From the NCBI RefSeq assembly GCF_954871325.1, contig NC_088775.1, positions 13,183,561 through 13,247,560 on the forward strand: a stretch of 64,000 bases of DNA. The letters run 5' to 3'. Positions 59,811 to 64,000 of the stretch are shown here, one piece after another. Every line of letters starts with the position of its first letter. Position 1 is the stretch's first letter. Below the pieces are notes generated by a model. That model was given only the letters and a program-made list of their open reading frames with translations, had not been told where the DNA came from and ran no database searches. The position numbers and the translations under genes are program-made. The stretch comes from Gordionus sp. m RMFG-2023. Lineage: Eukaryota; Nematomorpha; Gordioida; Chordodea; Parachordodidae.

Positions 59811-60775
59811 TATTTAATAAAGAGCAATTTTAAATTTGGGAAATTATGAAATAAAGATCATGAATAAGATATGTAAATGTAAATATAATTTCAAGAATTA
59901 ATACTTTTGTCGTTATATATAAAGGCAACTAGTTAAATTGCAAAAATAACTATTTAGAGCTACTTATACAAAAATGTAGGTAATTATTTTGACAACACTA
60001 CTTAAATAGATTATATCAAAACCAATGGCCCATGAAACCCAGCCATATACATAAATTATTGCTTTTTTCTACAAATGCCAATTGATTTTTTTAAGAAACC
60101 CTATAATAAATATTAATAAAATTAAAATATACCATAGCAATACATATTTTATTATTTATTGAAAAGACTAATTATAAATTAAAATTCAATTTTGTAATTT
60201 TATAGTTATCATGTAAAATTTCTAAGCCAACACCTATATAATTATATATTAAAAATGTAAATTAAAAGGATTATATTTTATTACTTGTATATCGCCAATA
60301 GGAAATCGTAAGTGGGTTTATCTGAAATATTTTTTTTAAGTAAAATAACATCAAGTTAAGATTATTATTTATAAATAAATAGTTTCTATTTCACTTCTGA
60401 AAAGTAATGCCTAATTGAAGGTAGGCCCTTTTTGTGATGAAAGAAATTCAATTGTTTTCTTAAATTATTAAAAAAATATTAATGGCTCCTCCACTAGATT
60501 CAATTCGTAATTTGGATACAGTTTTCCAATTTTTAAAACATTATCAAGCTGATTTCTATTAGCTCCCGAAATACTTTCTAGCTGAACTAATATACTGTGC
60601 TATCTAGGACATTTAGGTATAATATCTTAATTTGATTGCTTTTACGGTTATTAAGGATCGATGCTATCAAGATATATAAGAGGTTATATCGATTGTATCC
60701 AGAAATTTTTTCTGATCTATCTCGAACTCAAACAACTAATGTTTTATATACCATCTTGATAAGCATGCGGCAATA

Positions 60776-60935
60776 TAAATGTTAACTTAGTATTTTATCT
60801 AGAAAAATATTACGCCAATCCTGAAGATTTTGCTCATAGATGACACAAAGGTTTAGACTATTAGCGAAATCGGGGTTTAGGCAATATTTTTTTGCCTATG
60901 GCCGTTTTTAATCGTCTTAAATGGAGCGATTTTGC
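60776..60935. mobile_element. Family A foldback MITE relic
   Basis: Inner arms tctagaaaaatattacgcca and facing ggcaatatttttttgcctat are present. The centre cctgaagattttgctcatag then atgacacaaaggtttagact matches other copies in reverse orientation, and the right zone reads ggccgtttttaatcg. Both terminal repeats are lost. Confidence 0.65.
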
Positions 60936-63287
60936 ATCACATTATATTTTATGTTTGTGCGGCGAATATAGAAAAATGAATGTAAAATTATTATACTTAT
61001 ATCTTATTTTGAATACTCAGTCGCGCGCTACCTGCGTAAGCAGTGTAATGAAAATCAATAGTGTACACAAAAATATATTTAGGAGACGCCGCGATTATTT
61101 AACAAAAGAATTCTATCAAGAAGTAATTTATAATCTACCTCTGTCTCAACAAGTTAATAATATTATATTTTTTATAATTAAATCTTAAAAACTATCTATT
61201 ATGGTTTTGTAATAAAACTCTTGGTTCCCTGATCCTAAAAAAAATACATATTTTTCACGTTTAATTCTACAAGGCTCCACCAAGAATAGTTTAAATTATG
61301 ACTGACGGTACAGAATTAAGACCTTCCATGCAGATCTATACATTTATAGTAAACATTTTATAGTTAGTTATTGTAATAAGAATTTACAAATGATTAAACA
61401 AATAAAATGTAAGGCATAGATAAAAATAAATAATAGAAAAATATATTTGTATATAGAAAAATTGAAAGGCCTAAACTTTTATTAATTAAAATAACCACAA
61501 TTTTGTTTTAAGTTATTCAATGATATCTAACTTAACAAGGTGCTATGTCATATTTCGCAACTTAATAAAACCGAATATCCGGTGCAAAGCGCGAAATGCA
61601 AAAATCCAAGGGAATTCAGAAGTCTTAAATTTAAGTAACCTTAATTAAGGAGAATTTTAAATTTAAAAAGTCTGATTTTAGATGAAATGTCTTCCAGCCC
61701 AGATTATTAATATCTTTTAAAAAATCCTTTAAAAAAAGGAGATTTTAGAAGAAAAATTGAAATTTTATTTAGACTGATTCCCTCGAAAATGATTATTTAA
61801 TATAATGTGTTTAAAGGGCCTAATAAGTATTGTTGTCATCCATTTAATCCTTCCCATTTTAAAAATTAGAAGCCAATGACTACTTTAAATAGATAGAATT
61901 AAAAGGAATAGAAAGCCAATGACGACCTTTAAATAGAATTGGAAGGAATGTCAAGTTGAATAAGAATTTTCAATCTTCTTCACATTTATTTTTTCCCCCA
62001 ATTTAATTTTTTTATATTTTTATTCAAGGTATATTTATTTCAAAAATATACTATTATTAATAATAAAAACGAAATATTGAAAAAAGCATTTTTTTTTTGT
62101 AATAATTTTTATTTTCTTATATTGATTTATTATTATATCATTAATTTATTATTTAGCGAATCCTTTTTAATAAAATGAAAAACTTTATTCTTATTATAAC
62201 AACAATAAGAATATAATATACGAGGCTAAAGGGATAATGGAAGAAAAAACAAGCAATATTTAGGTTTTTTTAAAATCAATTTATAGTTTAAAAAGAATTC
62301 AATTGATTGATTAACCTTTTTTTTCTCTTTTCTTTTTCAGACATTTGTTTTTAAAATTCTACGGAGACTTTTATAACTTTTGTGACTTATACATAGCCTG
62401 ACACCATAGCCCTGCAGGACCTAAATTTTGTAATCATAACCAGGCCCAGGCCTATAAAAATTAAAATTTAAGCCCAGCCCGCCTTCTAATGTTTAAAATA
62501 GTAAGTTATACAGGCCCAGCTTATTGTTAATATTAAAAAAATATAAGGCTCAAACCCATGGAAATATTGAAATAGAAGACCCTTCCATAGTTTATTTTAA
62601 ATTTAGTGAGCCAATCGGGCTCTGAAACTATCTATTACTATATTTCCCTTTTAGCAATCTGGCATTGCATAATTTTTAAAAATTTAAGCTAACGCATGAC
62701 ATGGTAACGTAAAAATACAAGGCTCTCTAATTAGAGGAGTCGGTTGGCAAAAGTATGATAATTGTGTCTTTAAAGTTTGAGGATTTAAGGGAGTAGCTTC
62801 AAATTCAACATACCTAGTTGGTATCCATTTTACATTGAATTATTTTATGTTCTAGAGTTACTTATTAAAATGTATCTAGGTGCATATATATTGCTTAGAA
62901 TTCATTATAATCATGCAAAATATGCATAATCTTGCATTTACAGTTACCCCGATGCGGCAAAGCATACACTAATACAGTATACAAAGTTTGATGGGTATTA
63001 AAATTTATATTCTTATCCATATCCTCTTATGAGTGTTGGAAAATATCGTCGGTTCAGAATTGGAATGCTCCACTTGACTTTTTTGAGATTTTTGAGTTAA
63101 GAGTTTAATTTCCAACAAATGTATAAATAAAAAGTAGATTTAAAAATATTAATTTTTGACGATATTAGAGCACTGCCAATTTTGGGCTATTTTTATAATT
63201 TTTGCTATATATGCACTTTTACGATATTAATTTTACAATCACCCATTCTTTTCCTTTCTTAAATTTTTAAAAAGTATTAATATAAGT
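60936..63287. other. AT-rich DNA without convincing gene
   Basis: A 98-codon plus-strand frame at 60892-61188 begins inside the family A relic, so its start is not genic. Its remainder (KINSVHKNIFRRRRDYLTKE) has no recognised domain. A two-copy near-duplication, agaaagccaatgacgacctt and agaagccaatgactacttta, lies near 61868-61930. Confidence 0.4.
62410..62560. mobile_element. Possible relic of the GGCCC-end hAT group
   Basis: caggacctaaattttgtaat then ccaggcccaggcctataa, followed by agcccagcccgcc and caggcccagc. The motif set resembles the subterminal zones at 20389 and 26035. No matching second end is seen. Confidence 0.35.
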
Positions 63288-63390
63288 GTTAGGAAAAAAT
63301 TATTAATTAAATAAAGATACTTTCATAAAAACGTATCTAGATGGGATAGAGATACAACATTTTCATATTTAGTTACTTTTCTGCTCTAAA
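63288..63390. mobile_element. Diverged copy of hAT MITE family B
   Basis: agtgttaggaaaaaattatt, aaagatactttcataaaaac and gtatctagatgggatagaga then tacaacattttcat align in order with the element at 7093-7266, including one ATCTAGAT core. Ends are eroded. Confidence 0.5.
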
Positions 63391-64000
63391 CATGTAACAA
63401 TAACTTATTTATATAACTTAATTTTATGTGACATTTTTCCCCTTTATATTTAATTTTAAAAACATCATTCAAACTATTATTTATATCCAAAGAGCCCCTT
63501 TACTAAAACCAAAAATCCAACTAGAAATTCTCAAAAAAAATTATTTATTTTTCACACATTTGACACCAAGTAGAGGTAGTGATGTATATTTTCCATATAT
63601 TATAATTATATTTATTCGTCATTAATATGTTTTTAAATACATATGTATATTTTATAAAAATTTTATTGCATTCTTTATTTATAATGCTATAACTTTTACG
63701 ATGATAAAAGAAAAAATTTAAAAAAATCATTAAATGAATATTTAAATTATTTTATAATTAAATGCAAACAGATAAAATATAAATTTATTATATATTAAGA
63801 TTTTTTTTCAAATTAATTTATATACATTTTTTTGTAATCACACTAATATTTTTTATTTTTTAAAAAAATACAGTATGGATTAGAAAAAAATATCACAACC
63901 CGAGTTCGAGTTCAATCTGAAACCTTGATTTGAACTCTATTAAGAATCACAGAGGTGAATTTAATAAATAGATCAAATATAATATGTGTGAATTTTTATT
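63391..64000. other. AT-rich right edge, no gene seen
   Basis: Short open frames on both strands here have compositions dictated by A/T content; nothing recognisable. Confidence 0.45.

Noticed and set aside
60892-61188. 98-codon plus-strand frame
   Set aside because: Its start lies inside a family A MITE relic and the remainder has no recognised domain or conservation signal.
1-64000. CRISPR array, bacterial operons, rRNA or tRNA genes
   Set aside because: No regularly spaced identical repeats with unique spacers, no ribosome-binding-site-led gene clusters, no rRNA core motifs and no tRNA-like fold with a GTTCRA box was found by eye.

Overview
The window reads as gene-poor, strongly AT-rich nuclear DNA from a eukaryote, most likely an invertebrate animal. 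There is no dense ORF layout, no operon, no rRNA and no tRNA that I can recognise. No open frame exceeds about 110 codons. What can be identified is almost all dead transposable-element DNA. The two Ty3/Gypsy fossils resemble the Mag/CsRn1-type elements of animals, and the hAT transposases are the ZMYM1/DUF4371-like kind common in animal genomes. I cannot name the species from sequence alone.

Layout. 0-1.1 kb: internally deleted hAT with the C-terminal part of a transposase on the minus strand. 1.1-10.7 kb: AT-rich DNA with foldback elements (4683-5066 and a second copy near 6846-7092), a hAT MITE with a perfect 8-bp target duplication (7093-7266) and one small ORF of uncertain status (8234-8482). 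10.7-11.7 kb: hAT relic with BED zinc-finger coding remains. 12.7-14.3 kb: plus-strand Ty3/Gypsy fossil. 15.15-18.71 kb: a pair of LTR-like direct repeats enclosing a body without recognisable genes, into which a 1.2-kb hAT inserted (16452-17668, perfect target duplication). 19-29 kb: many copies of one foldback hAT MITE family ('family A'), two more hAT relics with GC-rich ends, and a facing pair of short-repeat arrays. 31.5-33.4 kb: minus-strand Ty3/Gypsy fossil. 34.9-39.9 kb: two solitary hAT ends and a degenerate approximately 280-bp tandem repeat. 45.9-48.8 kb: another foldback element, several local tandem duplications and a small hAT with a 7/8 target duplication. 50.2-53.7 kb: two adjacent, different ZMYM1-like hAT transposase relics on the minus strand. 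53.9-55.6 kb: a less AT-rich, coding-like but broken block I cannot assign. 55.7-64 kb: a TA-flanked mini-MITE, tandem repeats and mostly featureless AT-rich DNA.

The dominant theme is hAT activity of several ages. Autonomous elements decayed to fragments, and short non-autonomous derivatives spread and nested in each other. Family A is present in about twelve copies. It is the most coherent repeat here, because each full copy is an almost continuous inverted repeat that could fold into a long hairpin. I found no convincing intact host gene and no convincing new biological system; the repeat architectures in the findings are the best leads.
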